DNA of 64,000 nt from assembly GCF_029490015.1 (NCBI RefSeq), contig NZ_CP120468.1, forward strand, positions 1,798,001 to 1,862,000. Direction: 5' to 3'. The position numbers were made by a program, and so were the translations under genes. Positions 1 through 8,975 of this stretch are shown one piece after another. Position 1 is the stretch's first letter; every line of letters begins with the position of its first letter. The notes under the pieces were generated by a model, which searched no databases, was not told where the DNA came from, and saw only the letters and a list, made by a program, of their open reading frames with translations. This stretch comes from Halobaculum limi (GTDB lineage Archaea; Halobacteriota; Halobacteria; Halobacteriales; Haloferacaceae).

Positions 1-1180
1 CGACCAGTACATCGTCGTCCGCGCCTCCGACCCCGTCAGCGAGGACGAACTCGCGGATTTGGGTGCCGACGTCGTCATCAACCCCTCGACGGTCATCGCC
101 GACTCCGCGCTTCGCTCGCTGGAGTCGGGCGAGTTGGAGTACAAGGCCCGCCAACTGGCGGACATCCTCCGCGACACGACGGGGAAACTCGCCATCCTCG
201 CGCACGACAACCCCGACCCCGACTCCATCGCCGCGGCGGTCGCATTGCAGGCTATCGCCGCCGAGTTCGACGTTGAGGCGGACATCCTCTACGACGGCGA
301 AGTCGGGCACCAAGAGAACCGCGCGTTCGTCAACACGCTGGGTATCGACCTGCACGCACGCGACGACGCCCAACCCCTCTCGCAGTACGGCGCACTGGCG
401 CTCGTCGACTACGCCGACACCGGCGGCAACGACATCGATGCCGAGGTCGACGTGTACATCGACCACGACGAACCGGAGACGCCCATCGACGCCGTCTTCA
501 CCGACATCCGCAAGAACGTCTCCGCCACCTCGACCATCCTCACGAAGTACCTCCAGGAGTTCGACCTCTCACCGGGCGAGACGGTTGCGACCGCTCTTTT
601 GTACGGCATCCGTGCGGAGACGGTCGACTTCAAGCGCGACACCACCCCTGCGGACCTGACGGCAGCGGCGTACCTCCACCCGTTCGCCAACCACGACACC
701 CTCGAGGACGTGGAGTCGCCGAGTATGAGCCCCGAGACGTTGGACGTCCTCGCGGAGGCCATCCAGAACCGCGAGGTCCACGGCAGTCACCTCATCTCCA
801 ACGCCGGGTTCGTCCGTGACCGCGAAGCGCTGGCGCAGGCGGCCCAACAACTGCTCAATCTGGAGGGCATCACCACCTCCGCCGTCTTCGGCATCGCCGA
901 CGACACCATCACGCTCGCCGCCCGCTCGAAGGACATCCGCATCAACATCGGGAACGTCCTCCGCGACGGCTTCTCGGACGTCGGCGAGGCGGTCGGCCAC
1001 TCCAAGCAGGGGAGCGCTGAGATTCCGCTGGGCCTGTTCACGGGCATCGAGACGACTGAATCCAACCGCGACACCCTGCTCGCACTCTCGGAGGAGGCCG
1101 TCAGGAAGAAACTGTTCGACGCGATGGGCGTCGAGAGTTCGCCCGGCGCGGGGTCGGGCGAGTCGGGCAACGGGTCGTAG
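1..1180 (+). CDS. DHH family phosphoesterase with N-terminal TrkA-N domain (5' end outside window)
   Basis: The reading frame is open from base 2, so the gene begins upstream of the window. The first residues seen look like the end of a TrkA-N Rossmann domain. A DHH domain follows: motif I reads HDNPDPDS, motif II is DYAD, and the third motif is DHDEPE where DHH is usual. A DHHA1-like C-terminal half ends near a GEAVGHSKQGSAEIPLG segment, in the place of the usual GGH motif. DHH proteins hydrolyse phosphodiesters such as nanoRNA or cyclic dinucleotides; TrkA-N domains bind NAD or nucleotides. The combined architecture is common in haloarchaea, with unknown substrate. The tail is Gly/Ser rich. 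The identity is secure; the reaction is inferred. Confidence 0.9.
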   Translation, partial: DQYIVVRASDPVSEDELADLGADVVINPSTVIADSALRSLESGELEYKARQLADILRDTTGKLAILAHDNPDPDSIAAAVALQAIAAEFDVEADILYDGEVGHQENRAFVNTLGIDLHARDDAQPLSQYGALALVDYADTGGNDIDAEVDVYIDHDEPETPIDAVFTDIRKNVSATSTILTKYLQEFDLSPGETVATALLYGIRAETVDFKRDTTPADLTAAAYLHPFANHDTLEDVESPSMSPETLDVLAEAIQNREVHGSHLISNAGFVRDREALAQAAQQLLNLEGITTSAVFGIADDTITLAARSKDIRINIGNVLRDGFSDVGEAVGHSKQGSAEIPLGLFTGIETTESNRDTLLALSEEAVRKKLFDAMGVESSPGAGSGESGNGS

Positions 1181-1224
1181 ACGGGCGTCAGGCAACGACG
1201 CCGACCATCGCTGACAGCCTGTTC

Positions 1225-1824
1225 TCAGGAGATATCCCGACTCGTGTCGACCGCGACGCGGTCGGTGAGTTTGAGTTTCAGTGGGCCGTCGAGTGCCGCG
1301 CCGCCGCGGGATTTCGTGACGTACAGTCGATTCTCGACCGCCATCGGCGTCGTCCGCACGTCGAGCAACCAGACGCCGTCGACGCGGTGGAGCGTTCTGG
1401 TCCGACCAGCCGTCGCCGTCGGCGGGGTCGGACAGAACAGATAGCCAGCACCGTTGGCGTCGTGGACTGCCCGCTTCGCGGCGTCGAGGACCGCTCGCTG
1501 GTCGGGCGTGTCGAGTTCTTCGATGCCAACCAACGGCGTGACGACGAGCGTACCGCCATCGGGGACACGCGAGAATATCTGATCCGGGCTTGCCGCGAGC
1601 GACTCGGGGTTGACCTCGACGACCGCCGTCCCCTCGGGATACGGTTCCTCGACCTCCGCTTTCGGTCGTGCGAGCGTGACGACGAGCGTCTCTGCGGTGG
1701 TCGCTGCCGCCTCCAGCAACAACTCTGCGCTCGATCCCACCGGTGCGACGAGCGCCGTCACTGACCCGACCGGAACGCCGCCGTCGAGTTCTCGGTCGAG
1801 CGCCTCGATCCCTGTCGAGTGCAC
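1225..1824 (-). CDS. RecA/KaiC-like (RAD55-type) protein with degenerate Walker A
   Basis: 199 aa from a GTG start, beginning HSTGIEALDRELDGGVPVGS, which is the classic N-terminus of KaiC/RadA-type ATPases. The position of the P-loop reads APVGSSAELLL and lacks the GK[ST] needed for nucleotide binding. A hydrophobic strand followed by acidic residues (GTLVVTPLVGIEELD) resembles a Walker B region. It starts one base after the stop of the PRC-barrel gene, so the two are co-transcribed. Haloarchaea carry many such RecA-like pseudoenzymes of unknown role. Likely a non-ATPase scaffold or signalling protein; the function is not known. Confidence 0.7.
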   Translation of the reverse strand: MHSTGIEALDRELDGGVPVGSVTALVAPVGSSAELLLEAAATTAETLVVTLARPKAEVEEPYPEGTAVVEVNPESLAASPDQIFSRVPDGGTLVVTPLVGIEELDTPDQRAVLDAAKRAVHDANGAGYLFCPTPPTATAGRTRTLHRVDGVWLLDVRTTPMAVENRLYVTKSRGGAALDGPLKLKLTDRVAVDTSRDIS

Positions 1825-1825
1825 T

Positions 1826-2122
1826 CTACGCGAGTGCTTCTTCGTCTTCCGTCTCGTCTTTCAGCCGTTCGATCGTATCGTTGACGAGGATGACGTCGCC
1901 GACGGCGCGAACCCAGCGGTAGGGCAACATCACGCCCTTCCCGGGGTCGACCCGGCCGGCGAACAGTTCGTCGCTAAGCTGTGATAGCGCGAGCCCCGTG
2001 ACCGCCTGCGAATCTAGGTCGAGGCGCACGTCCTCGACTTCCCCCACGAAGACCCCGTTGTTCGAGTACACTTCTCTCCCGACGAGAGTCGTAATCTCTT
2101 GCGGGGTCGCGTCAGCGTCCAT
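1826..2122 (-). CDS. PRC-barrel domain protein
   Basis: 98 aa from the ATG at 2122. The body is a single PRC-barrel: a start like EITTLVGREVYSNNGVFVGE, then a V-x-D-V-R-L-D-L-D segment, a VTGLALSQ turn, and a final strand before an acidic tail. PRC-barrels occur in photosynthetic reaction centre H subunits, RimM and many small archaeal proteins, where they mediate protein or RNA contacts. A TTTTAAGA box lies about 27 nt upstream on the minus strand, which fits a leaderless transcript and favours this start over a GTG further upstream. It heads a two-gene unit with the RecA-like gene. Confidence 0.85.
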   Translation of the reverse strand: MDADATPQEITTLVGREVYSNNGVFVGEVEDVRLDLDSQAVTGLALSQLSDELFAGRVDPGKGVMLPYRWVRAVGDVILVNDTIERLKDETEDEEALA

Positions 2123-2197
2123 ACCGACGCGAAGGGTACGCCGGGTCTTAAAATCCTTCCTCGCGGTCTCACGCCCGTCTGACGCCGGGCACACGCG

Positions 2198-4447
2198 CTA
2201 CTCCGATGGGGCAATCGCCTCGACGGGATGCTCGGTCGGCGACCCCAGCAACGCGTCCAACTGCTCACAACAGGAGGTTCCCGACGCCAGCACGCGGTCG
2301 GCGTCGCCGAACTGCTCGACCAGCGGTTCGCCCACGTCCATCGACAGGTCGTAATACTGCGACTTGTAGCCGAAACTCCCAGCCATCCCGCAACACTCCG
2401 TCTCGCTGGTCGTCACCTCGTAGCCGAGACGGTCGAGGACCGCGACGGTGTGCGCCTCTAGGTCGAGCGTCCGCTGCTGGCAGTGGGCGTGATACGATAC
2501 CGCCGCGCCGCTGTCGTCGTCGTCGCCGTGTGTCAGTCCTGCCGGATCGGCCCCGTTCTCCAAGAGGCCGTACACGTACTCCAGCACCTCATAACAGCCG
2601 TCGGTGAGACGCTCGGCATCGGCTTCGGGAACGAGTCGCTCGTACTCGCGGTCGAACGCCGCCAGGTCACTGGGTTCGATCACGACCACGTCGCGCCCGC
2701 GTTCGATCTCCGGGAGCAGGGCATCTCGACACCGCTCGGCCTTCTCGCGAGCGGTCTCGACCATTCCCTGCGACAGCGGTGCGCGCCCGCTCCCGACGGC
2801 GGCCGACGACGGGACGTGCACCCGGACGCCGAGTGCTTCGAGCGTCCGGACCGCCGCTTTCCCGCGGTCGACGGCGACGTGGTTCGTATAAATGTCCGGG
2901 TAGAGAACCGCCTCCCGCCGAGCCATCGTCTCGGGGACGCGCGGGCCGCCCCGGGCGTCGAACCAGTCCACGAGTGTCTCCCGCTGGAATCGTGGTAACT
3001 CCCGCTCGCTGGCGACGCCGAGGAAGCGGTCCATCGCAGCACGCACAGGACCGAGATTCGCCGTCCAGTTCGACAGCGGCGCGGTTGCGCTCCCCAGTCG
3101 CGCCAGCGTCTCGAAGTTGCCGAACAGGCGCTTCGCGGGGTCGAGGCCGGCGGGTTCTGCGTCGGGCGTGAGGCCGTCCACGAGGAAGTCGAGGCGTCCG
3201 GGGTCTGCGCCGCGGTTGATCCGGTCGCGGACGACCGTGTTGATCCACGGAATGTCTATCCCGACCGGACAGGCGGGGACACACCGGGAGCATCCGGTAC
3301 ACAGGTCGTTGAACTCGGCGGCGGTGTCGAGACCCTCGACGCCGGCTTCCCATCCGGTGGCGATACCGCCGGAGTACGTCTCGCCGCCGAAGGCGTGGCC
3401 GCCGACCGACTGGAAGTTGCCACACGAGTTCGAACACGCGCCACACCGGATGCAGTACAACGTCTCGCGGAGGTCGTCGTCCTCGCGCATCGCCAGTCGG
3501 CCGTTGTCGACGAGGACCAAGTGGAACTCGCGGTCCGGGTGAGCGTCGGTCGCGCCGTCGCCGGTGGCGGTGCCAGCGTCGGCGATTGGTGACCCCGGGT
3601 CGTCGAACTCGACGGGCGGCGACGCGACGGGCGGCGTCAACAGCGAGACGTAGGAAGTGATGTCCTGTCCGGTCCCCGAGCGACCGATGAGTTCGATAAA
3701 CGGTGCGAGGTCTTCGACCGTGGGGACCACCTTCTCGACGCCGGCGACGGCGACGTGGGTGTCTGGGACGACCGCCGTCTTGCGCGCGTTGCCCTCGCTG
3801 GTCACGAGTGCCAGCGTCCCCGAGTCGGCGGTGAGGAAGTTCGCGCCCGTGACGCCAACGTCGGCCTCGCGGATGTCTTCGAGGAGTCGGGCGCGAGCAA
3901 AGCGCGTGAGTTCCTCGGCCGTCTCCAGCGGTTCCTCGGGGTCGAACCGTTCGTTGAACAGTTCGGCGATGCCCTCGCGCGACTTGTGGATGGCGGGGCC
4001 GACGATGTGGCTCGGCGTCTCGTCGGCGAGTTGGAGCACCCACTCGCCCAGGTCCGTCTCGGTGACGCGTGCGCCGTCGGCCGCAAGCGCGTCGTTCAAC
4101 TCCAACTCCTCGGTGGTCATCGACTTGCTCTTGACGACGTTGCCGCCGTCGACGACCTCTCGAACGTACGCGTTCGCGTCGGCGGCATCGGCGGCGACGT
4201 AGAGGTGACCGCCGTTGGCCTCGACGGCTTCGCGGAGGTCGTCGATCAGGTCTGGTAGCCGTTCGATAGCGTCCTCTTTGATCGCTCGTGCCTCGGATTT
4301 CAGGTCGTCGTACGCATCCAGATCAGCCGTCGAGTCGTACCGCCCCTGGTTGAATCCGCGCGTGTTCTCTCGCACCGCCTCGCCCTCGGTGTCGAGGAGG
4401 TGGCGTATCTTCGCGGCCGTCGCCGCACGCGAGTCGGGCTTACTCAT
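2198..4447 (-). CDS. LUD domain / 4Fe-4S / CCG-domain fusion protein (LutB-LutA type)
   Basis: 749 aa from the ATG at 4447. The order is: a LUD domain (about residues 50-290, GVTGANFLTADSGTLAL), a ferredoxin-like pair of Fe-S motifs (CIRCGACSNSC from Cys332, CTGCSRCVPACP from Cys383), then a LutA-like region with the Cys-rich motifs HCQQRT and CCGMAGSFG. In Bacillus, LutA, LutB and LutC are separate proteins for L-lactate oxidation; here the LutB and LutA parts are one chain. The start overlaps the end of the upstream lutC-like gene by 8 nt, so translation is coupled. Probably part of a membrane-associated lactate-oxidising complex passing electrons to quinone. The substrate stereochemistry is inferred only. 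Confidence 0.85.
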   Translation of the reverse strand: MSKPDSRAATAAKIRHLLDTEGEAVRENTRGFNQGRYDSTADLDAYDDLKSEARAIKEDAIERLPDLIDDLREAVEANGGHLYVAADAADANAYVREVVDGGNVVKSKSMTTEELELNDALAADGARVTETDLGEWVLQLADETPSHIVGPAIHKSREGIAELFNERFDPEEPLETAEELTRFARARLLEDIREADVGVTGANFLTADSGTLALVTSEGNARKTAVVPDTHVAVAGVEKVVPTVEDLAPFIELIGRSGTGQDITSYVSLLTPPVASPPVEFDDPGSPIADAGTATGDGATDAHPDREFHLVLVDNGRLAMREDDDLRETLYCIRCGACSNSCGNFQSVGGHAFGGETYSGGIATGWEAGVEGLDTAAEFNDLCTGCSRCVPACPVGIDIPWINTVVRDRINRGADPGRLDFLVDGLTPDAEPAGLDPAKRLFGNFETLARLGSATAPLSNWTANLGPVRAAMDRFLGVASERELPRFQRETLVDWFDARGGPRVPETMARREAVLYPDIYTNHVAVDRGKAAVRTLEALGVRVHVPSSAAVGSGRAPLSQGMVETAREKAERCRDALLPEIERGRDVVVIEPSDLAAFDREYERLVPEADAERLTDGCYEVLEYVYGLLENGADPAGLTHGDDDDSGAAVSYHAHCQQRTLDLEAHTVAVLDRLGYEVTTSETECCGMAGSFGYKSQYYDLSMDVGEPLVEQFGDADRVLASGTSCCEQLDALLGSPTEHPVEAIAPSE

Positions 4448-4994
4448 CGGCCGCACCCCCGGTCGCGTCGGCGCCGACCCCTCGTTCGGAGTCGGCGTCA
4501 TCTTCCACGAGGACCACGTCTACCTCGCGCGGGCCGTGGGCACCGATCACCAGGTCGCCCATATCGGCCGTCGCGGAGGGCCCTGTCGCGAGGACGGCGC
4601 TTGCGCCGTCGCGGAGGCGGCCGCCGAGGTGGGCGACCGCCTCGGACATCCCCGGCACGACGTCGCTGGCACGGACAACGACGACGTGGCGTTCGGGGAA
4701 CAGCGAAACTGCTTCGCTCCCGGCGGCGTCCGACTCTAAGGCGACCGTCCCGTAGTCTGCGATCGCGAGCGTCGCCGCGGTGACACCCGTGTTCGCGGCG
4801 TCGAGGTCGGCGGGCGTGGGGTCGACGGCGACGGACTCGGGGAGGGACAGGTCCCACGGCAGTCGGACGCCGACGGCGGGCGGGTCGAGGAGGTCGGCGA
4901 CCGTCTCGGTCACCGCCTCCGGCGCGACGCGATGGACGGTCGCGTGGTGGTGTTCGACGTTGTCGACGAACGCCGCGAGGGTGTCCGCACTCAT
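4440..4994 (-). CDS. lutC: LUD domain protein (LutC-like lactate utilization protein)
   Basis: 184 aa from the ATG at 4994 (SADTLAAFVDNVEHHHATVH). It consists of one LUD domain: the Ala/Asp-rich first half ends in ANTGVTAATLAIADYGTVAL, matching the G-I-T-x-A-x-A-I-A-x-T-G-T core of LutC. The family has no Fe-S motif. LutC is required with LutA and LutB for lactate growth in Bacillus. It is the first gene of a two-gene operon and is transcribed divergently from the FAD/Fe-S oxidase 117 nt away. The close divergent layout suggests joint control of all three genes. Confidence 0.82.
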   Translation of the reverse strand: MSADTLAAFVDNVEHHHATVHRVAPEAVTETVADLLDPPAVGVRLPWDLSLPESVAVDPTPADLDAANTGVTAATLAIADYGTVALESDAAGSEAVSLFPERHVVVVRASDVVPGMSEAVAHLGGRLRDGASAVLATGPSATADMGDLVIGAHGPREVDVVLVEDDADSERGVGADATGGAADE

Positions 4995-5110
4995 ACACGA
5001 GCCTGTGGTCCGCCCTCGCTTGTGTGTTGTGCTACCACATCGAATCAAACCGCTGGATCCGAGCGCTCCCGCGGGCTTATGTGACTCCCACACACACCAT
5101 CACCTAACCG

Positions 5111-8100
5111 ATGTCTTCCGATTCACCCGCGCCGCCCGACGGCGGACCGGACCTGACGGACGCGGACTACGACTACCGCTCGGACGACGTGCGACAACCG
5201 GGGCTCGTCGCGGATCTGGAGGAGCGACTCGACGGCGACGTTCGCTTCGACACCTACTCGCGGCAGCTGTACGCGACGGACGCGTCCGCCTACCAGCAGT
5301 TGCCCATCGGCGTCGTCTTCCCACGCCACACGGACGACGTGGCCGCGACGATGACGTACTGTGCCGACAACGAGATTCCCGTCCTCCCGCGTGGCGGCGG
5401 CACGTCGCTGGCGGGACAGACGGTCAACGAGGCGGTCGTCCTCGATTTCACGCGGTACATGAACGACCTCGTCGACCTCGACCCCGACGCCCGCGAGGCG
5501 ACCGTCGAGCCGGGGTGTATCCTCGCGAACTTGAACCAGGCGGCGGCCCCACACGGCCTGAAGTTCGGGCCCGACCCGGCGTGGCGCGACAAGTCCGCCA
5601 TCGGCGGGGCCATCGGCAACAACTCCACCGGGTCGCACTCGCTGAAGTACGGGAAGACCGACGCCTACGTCGAGTCGTGTGAGGTCGTCCTCGCGGACGG
5701 GAGCGTCGAGACGTTCGGCGAGATTCGCGTCGAGGAGATGCGTGCGGCCGCCGACCCCGACGGTGACCTCCTCGCCCGTATCTACGCGGCACTGGTCGAG
5801 ATACTCGACGAGGAGGCCGACGAGGTGACTGCCCGCTATCCCGAGATGAAGCGCAACGTCTCGGGGTACAACCTCGACGTGTTGGTGCAGGAGGCCCGCG
5901 GCGAGTGGGCCGACGGCGACGACCCCGGCGAGGAGGGCGTCGTCAACCTCGCGCGACTGTTGTGCGGGAGCGAGGGGACGCTCGGCATCGTCACGGAAGC
6001 GACCGTCTCACTCGTCGAGGTGCCCGAGACGAAGGCGGTGGCACTGCTCACCTACGACTCGCTGAACGAGGCGATGGACGACGTGGCACCGATTCTCGAA
6101 CACGACCCCGCCGCCGTCGAGGTGATGGACGACACCCTCCTCGACTTAGCACGCGAAACCACCGAGTTTGGCGACGTGGTCGGCCTCCTCCCCGACGGCA
6201 CCGACTCGGTGTTGCTCGTGGAGTTCTATGCCGAGAGCGACGACGACGGGCGACAGAAAGTGGCAGACCTGTTGGCCGACCGCCGGCCCGGGACGGACAC
6301 CGAATTCGACCCGAGCGACGACCGGGTCGACAGCGGTGAGACGGTGCGTGCGCGGGCGGCGATGGAAGCACACGACGAACAGCGCCGCGCGACGTTCTGG
6401 AAGATGCGGAAATCCGGGCTTCCGATCCTCTTGGGTCGCACCTCCGACGCCAAGCACATCTCGTTCATCGAGGACTGCGCCGTACCCCCCGAACACCTCT
6501 CGGCGTACGTCGAGGACTTCCAAGAGATACTGGAGGAGGTCGGCACGTTCGCGTCCTTCTACGCGCACGCAGGGCCGGGCGTCCTCCACGTTCGTCCGCT
6601 GGTGAACACGAAGTCGCTTGAGGGGATGGAGCAACTGGAGGCCATCGCGGAGGGAGCGACCGACCTCGTCGTGAAGTACGGCGGCAGCGTCTCGGGCGAA
6701 CACGGCGACGGCCGCGCGCGTACCCAGTGGAACCGGAAACTGTACGGTGACGACCTCTGGAACACCTTCCGCGACCTCAAGACGGCGTTCGACCCCGACT
6801 GGCTGTTGAATCCGGGCAACGTCTGCGGCGACCACAGCCTCACCGAACACCTCCGATTCGACCCCGAGTACGCCTTCGACGCGGGATTCGACCCCGAACT
6901 CGACTGGGACAACGAGAACGGCTTCCAGGGGATGACGGAGTTGTGTCACGGCTGCGGTGGCTGTCGCGGCGAACAGGACACGACGGGCGGCGTGATGTGT
7001 CCCACCTACCGCGCGGCCGACGAAGAGATACAGAGCACGCGCGGCCGGGCGAACCTTCTGCGCGGCGCGATGAGCGGTGACCTGCCCGCGGACCCGTTCG
7101 ACGAGGAGTTCGCCAGCGAGGTGATGGACCTGTGTATCGGCTGTAAGGGCTGCAAGCGCAACTGCCCCAGCGGCGTCGATATGGCGAAACTGAAGGCGGA
7201 AGTCGCGCACGAAAGCCACGAACGCGACGGTGCGAGCCTGCGCGACCGCCTGTTCGCCAACGTCAACCTCCTCTCGCGAGTGGGGTCGGCGCTCGCGCCG
7301 CTGTCGAACCTCGCGACCCGCGTTCCGGGGTCGGGCGTCGTCGGCGAGAAACTGCTCGGCATCGCCAGCGAACGCGAGTTGCCCACGTTCCACCGCGAGA
7401 CGCTTCGCGACTGGTTCGACGCCCGCGGTGGGTCCCGTGTCGCGGCGGCCGACGCCGAGCGAGTCGCCGTCCTCGTCCCCGACACGTACACGAACTACAA
7501 CCATCCCGAGGCGGGGAAAGCCGCAGTCGGTGTACTGGAGGCCGCGGGCGTGCGCGTCGAACTCGCGGACGTCGAGGACACCGGGCGACCCGCCTACAGC
7601 CTGGGGTTCCTCGATACGGCCCGCGAGCGAACCGCCGCCGCCGTCGAGGACCTCGCGCCGCGGGTCGAAGCCGGGAAAGACGTGGTCGTGGTCGAACCCA
7701 GCGAGGCCGTGATGCTGCAGTCGGATTTGCTCGACTTCCACGGGGACGAGCGTGCGGCGTCGGTCGCGGCGAACAGTTACGGTGTCCTCGAGTACGTCGA
7801 CACGTTCCGACTCGACGAGGCGATGGACCTCGCGGGGTCGGGGTCGCTGACGTACCACGGCCACTGCCACCAGAAGGCGACCAAGAAGGACCACCACGCG
7901 GTCGGCGTCCTCCGACGTGCGGGCTACGAGGTGGACCCGCTCGACTCCACGTGCTGCGGGATGGCCGGGAGTTTCGGCTACGAGGCCGAACACTACTCGA
8001 TGAGCACGGCTATCGCGGATATCCTCTTCGGTCAGGTCGACGCCAGCGCCGGGACGGAGGTGACCGCACCCGGCGCGTCGTGTCGCTCGCAGTTGGGCCA

Positions 8101-8164
8101 CCGCGACGGCACCGACGAAGAGCCGCCACACCCCGTCGAGAAGGTCGCAGCGGCGCTCCAGTGA
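5111..8164 (+). CDS. FAD-linked oxidase / Fe-S (GlpC-like) fusion, probable D-lactate dehydrogenase
   Basis: 1017 aa. The N-terminal half is an FAD-binding PCMH domain plus FAD-oxidase C-terminal domain (PRGGGTSLAGQT, GGAIGNNSTGSHS, GEHGDGRAR). Fe-S motifs follow (CHGCGGC from Cys612, CIGCKGCKRNCPSG from Cys675). The C-terminus is a GlpC/LutA-like Cys-rich domain (HCHQKAT, CCGMAGSFGYE). Proteins with this layout oxidise D-2-hydroxy acids, mostly D-lactate, and donate electrons to the respiratory chain. The C-terminal 330 or so residues are clearly paralogous to those of the divergent LUD fusion (shared ASERELP and WFDARGG blocks). A CTTATG box about 30 nt upstream suggests a very short leader. 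The exact substrate is inferred. Confidence 0.87.
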   Translation: MSSDSPAPPDGGPDLTDADYDYRSDDVRQPGLVADLEERLDGDVRFDTYSRQLYATDASAYQQLPIGVVFPRHTDDVAATMTYCADNEIPVLPRGGGTSLAGQTVNEAVVLDFTRYMNDLVDLDPDAREATVEPGCILANLNQAAAPHGLKFGPDPAWRDKSAIGGAIGNNSTGSHSLKYGKTDAYVESCEVVLADGSVETFGEIRVEEMRAAADPDGDLLARIYAALVEILDEEADEVTARYPEMKRNVSGYNLDVLVQEARGEWADGDDPGEEGVVNLARLLCGSEGTLGIVTEATVSLVEVPETKAVALLTYDSLNEAMDDVAPILEHDPAAVEVMDDTLLDLARETTEFGDVVGLLPDGTDSVLLVEFYAESDDDGRQKVADLLADRRPGTDTEFDPSDDRVDSGETVRARAAMEAHDEQRRATFWKMRKSGLPILLGRTSDAKHISFIEDCAVPPEHLSAYVEDFQEILEEVGTFASFYAHAGPGVLHVRPLVNTKSLEGMEQLEAIAEGATDLVVKYGGSVSGEHGDGRARTQWNRKLYGDDLWNTFRDLKTAFDPDWLLNPGNVCGDHSLTEHLRFDPEYAFDAGFDPELDWDNENGFQGMTELCHGCGGCRGEQDTTGGVMCPTYRAADEEIQSTRGRANLLRGAMSGDLPADPFDEEFASEVMDLCIGCKGCKRNCPSGVDMAKLKAEVAHESHERDGASLRDRLFANVNLLSRVGSALAPLSNLATRVPGSGVVGEKLLGIASERELPTFHRETLRDWFDARGGSRVAAADAERVAVLVPDTYTNYNHPEAGKAAVGVLEAAGVRVELADVEDTGRPAYSLGFLDTARERTAAAVEDLAPRVEAGKDVVVVEPSEAVMLQSDLLDFHGDERAASVAANSYGVLEYVDTFRLDEAMDLAGSGSLTYHGHCHQKATKKDHHAVGVLRRAGYEVDPLDSTCCGMAGSFGYEAEHYSMSTAIADILFGQVDASAGTEVTAPGASCRSQLGHRDGTDEEPPHPVEKVAAALQ

Positions 8165-8240
8165 GTAACGCGGGACGCGGGGTCGCCGCGGGGTCGCGCC
8201 CCCGCGACAGCGTTAACTCAGCGCAGGCAGACTCGCCAGT

Positions 8241-8444
8241 ATGAATCGTCTGACCGCGCTTCCGCTGTTCGGCTTCTTCACCGTCTTCGGTCTGGTGTAC
8301 GTGTTCGGCGGATTCTCGGGAGTGCCGTTCGCCGACCGTGCCGGCGGGTTCGTCCTCGGGCTACTCACTATCCTCGCGATGGTCGCCGGCTTCGCGTTCG
8401 CGAAGGGGTATCGCGGCGACGGCGACGAGGACGGCTCCGCGTGA
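8241..8444 (+). CDS. Small membrane protein, unknown function
   Basis: 67 aa starting MNRLTALPLFGFFTVFGLVY. Two hydrophobic segments (about residues 6-24 and 34-54) are joined by a short loop containing Asp-Arg. A charged C-terminal tail GYRGDGDEDGSA probably lies in the cytoplasm. No catalytic motif or known family was recognised. It stands alone between the lactate oxidase and the convergent HalOD1 gene. Third positions are G/C rich like its neighbours, which supports it as a real gene. Confidence 0.7.
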   Translation: MNRLTALPLFGFFTVFGLVYVFGGFSGVPFADRAGGFVLGLLTILAMVAGFAFAKGYRGDGDEDGSA

Positions 8445-8486
8445 GTCGCGAGTGCGTCGCACCCTCTCACCGACTCTTCGCGCCGG

Positions 8487-8795
8487 TCAGACGTCGAACG
8501 CCTCGACGAACTCCGTCCCGTCGACGACGACGGTTCCTTGGCCGTCGACGGTGACGGTGTGACCGTCGTACTCGAACGAGAGCGCCCAGTCGACGTCGTC
8601 GTGGTCGGCGAGCGTCTCGAGGACGTCGACGTCGACGACCGACTGCAGTTGGACGCGCAGTTCCGTCGGAGCGACGTCTTTGACCGACGCCACCGAGTCG
8701 ATGATGGCTGTCTGCGGCGTCGTTGCCTCTGACGAGTCCGTCGTATCGGCGGCCGATTCGACCTGTGCCACGTCGAACGATTTGAGTGAGTTCAT
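8487..8795 (-). CDS. HalOD1 output-domain protein
   Basis: 102 aa. After a 30-residue variable N-terminus the sequence matches the haloarchaeal HalOD1 pattern: I-D-S-V-A-S-V-K-D-V-A-P-T-E-L, then a VDVDVLETL helix and a final strand pair with FEYDGHTVTV. HalOD1 domains are predicted output domains of haloarchaeal signalling proteins and also occur as small free-standing proteins such as this. The gene has a long upstream region (about 85 nt leader if the TATA-like box near 8907-8914 is used) with two short inverted repeats, suggesting regulated expression. The molecular target is unknown. Confidence 0.82.
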   Translation of the reverse strand: MNSLKSFDVAQVESAADTTDSSEATTPQTAIIDSVASVKDVAPTELRVQLQSVVDVDVLETLADHDDVDWALSFEYDGHTVTVDGQGTVVVDGTEFVEAFDV

Positions 8796-8873
8796 AGTTG
8801 GCTGTTGGCAGGTGGGGGAGCCGAGTCACGAGTGACGCACTGTCGTCGCAGGCCCGAGTTGTTCCCCCGACTT

Positions 8874-8937
8874 GTACCGAGTACAGTCGGATAGATACAC
8901 GAGTGGAAGATAAACCTATGTCAGACATATGATCTGA
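8874..8937 (-). promoter_or_regulatory. Putative promoter/operator region of the HalOD1 gene
   Basis: On the minus strand a GTTTATCT box (8907-8914) fits an archaeal TATA element. Just upstream of it lies an inverted repeat with 5-bp arms, TCAGA and TCTGA, spaced by 7 bp (8921-8937). Near the expected transcription start is an 11-bp palindrome, GTACCGAGTAC (8874-8884). These positions suit regulator binding, but no known motif was recognised. Confidence 0.35.
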
Positions 8938-8975
8938 CGTCGAATAGTCCTCCGATATCGGTCGGCAATACGCCG

